Assembly: GCA_900762325.1 (NCBI GenBank)
Contig: CAAFGG010000052.1
Coordinates: 186,001 to 250,000 of the forward strand
Direction of reading: 5' to 3'
Origin: an uncultured Collinsella sp.
GTDB lineage: Bacteria > Actinomycetota > Coriobacteriia > Coriobacteriales > Coriobacteriaceae
DNA: 64,000 bases
Shown: positions 61,396-64,000 of the stretch, one piece after another
Layout: the number at the start of each line of letters is the position of its first letter
Position numbering within the stretch: position 1 is the stretch's first letter
The notes under the pieces: model-generated
Database searches by the model: none
What the model was told of the DNA's origin: nothing
Seen by the model: only the letters and a program-made list of their open reading frames with translations
Program-made: the position numbers and the translations under genes

Positions 61396-62607
61396 ATGCT
61401 GTCTGTTGACGAGCAAATGCGTATCATCACCTCGGGCGCCGCGCAGATCGTTCCCGAGGCCGACCTTCGCAAGAAGCTTGAGAAGGGCGAGCCCCTCAAC
61501 ATCAAGCTCGGCGTCGACCCCACCAGCCCCGACCTGCACCTGGGCCATGCCGTGCCGCTGCGCAAGATGCGCCAGTTCCAGGACCTGGGCCACAACGTCA
61601 CCCTCATCATCGGCAACGGCACCGCGCTGATCGGCGATCCCTCGGGCAAGAACTCCACGCGTCCGCAGCTTTCGCAGGAGCAGATCGAGGCCAACGCCGA
61701 GACCTACGTGAGCCAGGCCATGAAGATCCTGGACCCCGAGAAGACCACCATCGTGCACAACGGCGACTGGATCCTGTCGATGGACCTGGCCGGCCTGCTG
61801 CAGGTGTGCTCCAAGTTCACCGTTGCCCGCATTCTTGAGCGCGACGACTTTACCAAGCGCTACCAGTCTCAGACGCCGATCGCCCTGCATGAGTTCCTGT
61901 ATCCCGTGATGCAGGCTTTCGACTCTGTGCAGATCAAGGCCGACGTGGAGATGGGCGGCACCGATCAGCTCTTCAACCTGCTCGCCGGCCGCGAGCTCAT
62001 GGAGAAGATGGGTATGGAGCCGCAGATTGCGCTCACCATGCCGCTGCTCGAGGGCACCGACGGCGTGCGCAAGATGTCCAAGTCCTATGGCAACTACATC
62101 GGCCTGACCGACGCTCCCAAGGACATGTTCGGCAAGACCATGTCCATTCCCGATGAGATGATCGGCAAGTACTATCGTCTGGCCAGCTCGCTCACCCCTG
62201 CTGAGGTCGACAAGATCGACGCCGCCCTGGCCGATGGCTCCGCCGACCCCTACGAGCTCAAGCGCGCTCTGGGCCGCGACCTGTGCGACACCTACCACGG
62301 TGCCGGCGCCGGCGACGAGGCTCAGGCCGAGTTCGACCGCGTGTTCAAGGAGGGCCAGCTCGCCGACTTCCCCGAGAAGCATGCCGAGCTGACTGTCAAT
62401 GACGAGGGCCAGATTTACCTCGCCGGCCTGCTCAAGGACCTGGGTCTTTCGGCCAGCGCCGGCCAGGCCCGCCGCGATATCGACGGCGGCGGCGTCAAAA
62501 TCAACGGCAAGGCCGTGGCTCCCAAGAGCTACAACATCGATCCGAGCGCCCTCAAGCTGGGCGATACCCTCTCCGTGGGCAAGCGCAAGGGCTTCAAGTT
62601 GGTCTAA
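61396..62607 (+). CDS. tyrS: Tyrosyl-tRNA synthetase
   Basis: The product has 403 residues. The class I signature is H-L-G-H near 46 (HIGH variant), and K-M-S-K-S lies near 226-230. The C-terminal 65 residues form an S4 domain. It charges tRNA-Tyr. ATG 61396 follows AAAGGAGG. The frame is open upstream to the end of the U32 gene, without similarity. No T-box leader is recognisable in the 96-base gap. Confidence 0.96.
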   Translation: MLSVDEQMRIITSGAAQIVPEADLRKKLEKGEPLNIKLGVDPTSPDLHLGHAVPLRKMRQFQDLGHNVTLIIGNGTALIGDPSGKNSTRPQLSQEQIEANAETYVSQAMKILDPEKTTIVHNGDWILSMDLAGLLQVCSKFTVARILERDDFTKRYQSQTPIALHEFLYPVMQAFDSVQIKADVEMGGTDQLFNLLAGRELMEKMGMEPQIALTMPLLEGTDGVRKMSKSYGNYIGLTDAPKDMFGKTMSIPDEMIGKYYRLASSLTPAEVDKIDAALADGSADPYELKRALGRDLCDTYHGAGAGDEAQAEFDRVFKEGQLADFPEKHAELTVNDEGQIYLAGLLKDLGLSASAGQARRDIDGGGVKINGKAVAPKSYNIDPSALKLGDTLSVGKRKGFKLV

Positions 62608-62634
62608 CGAGCGAGTTGACCTCACAAGTGCAAC

Positions 62635-62671
62635 AAGGCCGCAGCCGGGATTTCCGGCCGCGGCCTTTTTT
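62635..62671 (+). terminator. Rho-independent terminator after tyrS
   Basis: AAGGCCGC (62635-62642) and GCGGCCTT (62660-62667) pair, with inner GCCGG/CCGGC pairing, followed by TTTTTT. Confidence 0.9.
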
Positions 62672-62830
62672 GGTTGCGACGATCCCTTGGGGACGGAGGG
62701 ATCATTTGGCGGTGCCGTTAAGCGGAAGGGGTGTTAGCAGGGCTTCCTTTTGGGCATACAATGGCTATTGGCCTGCTGCGGTGAAGGTTTGCCCGCTCCG
62801 CAGCTGTTTTCTACGGTTAAAGGAGTATGT

Positions 62831-64000
62831 ATGTCCGTTGAGGTCATGAGGTCTGTGATCGATGCTGCCGAGGGGCGCGTGCCCGTCGACGCGCTGTTTA
62901 CCAATGCGCAGATCGTCGACGTGTATGGCCAGCGTGTGGCGCCCGGTAGCGTTGCCGTCAAGGACGGTGTGATCGTCGGCGTGCTCTACGATGGTCGCGA
63001 CGATGCCGCTGGCACCTACGAGGCAACTGAGGTTATCGACTGCCAGGGTCGCTATCTCGCTCCCGGTTTTATTGACGGGCATCTGCATATCGAGTCTTCG
63101 AACATCCGTCCCGCCGAGTATGCTCGCATGGCCGCGACGCGCGGTACTACCACCGCCATTGCCGACAGCCACGAGATTGCCAATGTTGCCGGTCTCGACG
63201 GCTTGCGCTTTATGATTGAGGACGGCCGCCGCGCACCCATCTCCATCGAGTACATGATGCCTTCGTGCGTGCCCGCGCTGCCCGACGAGCAGGCCGGTGC
63301 CGTTATTTCGGCTGCCGATATGCAGGCGTTTTTTGCCGAGCATCCAGGCGACGTTTTTGGCCTGGGCGAAATGATGAACCTGCCGGGCGTCTTTATGGCC
63401 GACCCCGAGACCTGTGCTCGCATCGATGCTGCCAACCAGACGCCGTCCAAGCAGGTTGACGGTCACGCGCCGCTCGTTGCCGGTAAGGACCTCAACGCCT
63501 ATGCCGCAGCAGGTATTATCGCCGACCACGAGTCGACGATTCCCGAGGAGGCGCTCGACAAGTTATCTCGCGGCATGTATGTGATGCTGCGCGAAGGCAC
63601 GTGCAGCCATGACCTGGTCAATTTGTCTCCGATGCTGCTGGAGAATCCCGCGCGCGCCCGCCGCTGCTGCTTTGCGACTGACGACCGCGCCCCTTCCGAT
63701 GCGCTTGCGACCGGCATGATCGACAATGCCTGCCGCGTGGCGATTGAGGCCGGCATCGACCCGGTGGTCGCCATCTCCATGGCGTCCCTTTCTACGGCCG
63801 AGGCGTTTGGCCTGGATCACGGCTGCCGCGACCCGCACGAGCTACGCGGTGCGATTGCCCCGGGCAAGCGTGCCGACCTGTTGGTGCTCAATGACCTGAC
63901 GTTTGCCACGGCTCCGCATCGCGTATATGCCGCCGGTGCTCTGGTGGCGCAGGACGGCACCTTTGTGGGCGAGATTGCACCCGAGATGGCCGAGGTTGCG
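62831..64000 (+). CDS. ade: Adenine deaminase (partial, runs off the right edge)
   Basis: The first 390 residues are present without a stop. Metal ligands are in D-G-H-L-H-I-E-S-S near 81-89, then A-D-S-H-E-I-A, a D-G-H-A-P segment and A-D-H-E-S. This matches bacterial Ade-type adenine deaminases of about 570-600 residues, which convert adenine to hypoxanthine. ATG 62831 follows AAAGGAG. It could feed the purine island with hypoxanthine. The rest of the gene lies outside the window. Confidence 0.92.
   Translation, partial: MSVEVMRSVIDAAEGRVPVDALFTNAQIVDVYGQRVAPGSVAVKDGVIVGVLYDGRDDAAGTYEATEVIDCQGRYLAPGFIDGHLHIESSNIRPAEYARMAATRGTTTAIADSHEIANVAGLDGLRFMIEDGRRAPISIEYMMPSCVPALPDEQAGAVISAADMQAFFAEHPGDVFGLGEMMNLPGVFMADPETCARIDAANQTPSKQVDGHAPLVAGKDLNAYAAAGIIADHESTIPEEALDKLSRGMYVMLREGTCSHDLVNLSPMLLENPARARRCCFATDDRAPSDALATGMIDNACRVAIEAGIDPVVAISMASLSTAEAFGLDHGCRDPHELRGAIAPGKRADLLVLNDLTFATAPHRVYAAGALVAQDGTFVGEIAPEMAEVA

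Noticed and set aside
1..64000. CRISPR arrays, tRNA or rRNA genes, prophage genes
   Set aside because: I read all gaps and found no regularly spaced direct repeats with unique spacers, no cloverleaf with CCA-type ends and no phage structural or integrase genes. The only phased repeats are the hairpin arrays and GGAAAAGTGT triplets reported.

Overview
This is a 64 kb piece of a GC-rich, Actinobacteria-type genome. The best fit is a Coriobacteriia gut anaerobe of the Collinsella type. That is an inference from gene content and order: a fabF-accB-fabZ-accC-accDA fatty-acid operon, zinc-binding forms of ribosomal proteins S14 and L36, and an anaerobic selenium/molybdenum purine-catabolism set. 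No rRNA or tRNA gene and no CRISPR array was seen.

Layout. (1) 1-4206: end of a type II fatty-acid/acetyl-CoA carboxylase operon, with both carboxyltransferase subunits fused in one polypeptide. (2) 4247-7432: an orphan PTS EIIC, a cation-diffusion-facilitator transporter and a histidine phosphatase. (3) 7471-13671: a 41-bp perfect inverted repeat, then rplC-rplD-rplW-rplB-rpsS-rplV-rpsC-rplP-rpmC-rpsQ-rplN-rplX, closed by a terminator. rpsJ is not in front of rplC. (4) 13672-44337: a 30.7 kb block separating rplX from rplE, genes that are neighbours in most bacteria. It holds an oxidoreductase/DeoR pair, two RNA-modification-type genes, ridA, and a large purine (uric acid) degradation island. 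(5) 44338-54101: the rest of the ribosomal string, rplE-rpsZ-rpsH-rplF-rplR-rpsE-rpmD-rplO-secY-adk-map-infA-rpmJ-rpsM-rpsK-rpsD-rpoA-rplQ. (6) 54194-64000: truA, a glycosyltransferase-like gene, argR, a class A penicillin-binding protein, a second U32 protein, tyrS and the start of an adenine deaminase.

The island at about 19.9-44.0 kb reads as one pathway. Two NCS2 permeases import purines. XdhD (molybdenum hydroxylase), YgfK (flavin/Fe-S) and a four-cluster ferredoxin form a probable redox unit. SsnA, YgeZ, YgeY, YgeW and YgeX are the amidohydrolase, hydantoinase, peptidase-like, carbamoyltransferase-like and 2,3-diaminopropionate ammonia-lyase steps. RidA would clear the 2-aminoacrylate released by YgeX. 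A MocA-type nucleotidyltransferase, YqeC and a YqeB-XdhC fusion would mature the molybdenum/selenium cofactor. Two related PAS-HTH (YheO-type) regulators are each divergent from a catabolic gene. The adenine deaminase at the right edge could feed the same pathway.

Intergenic DNA is rich in structure: several families of hairpin elements with matched arms, and folded leaders in the ribosomal operon gaps, including a three-way-junction-like fold between rpsQ and rplN. These, with the interrupted ribosomal gene string, are the least explained parts of the window.
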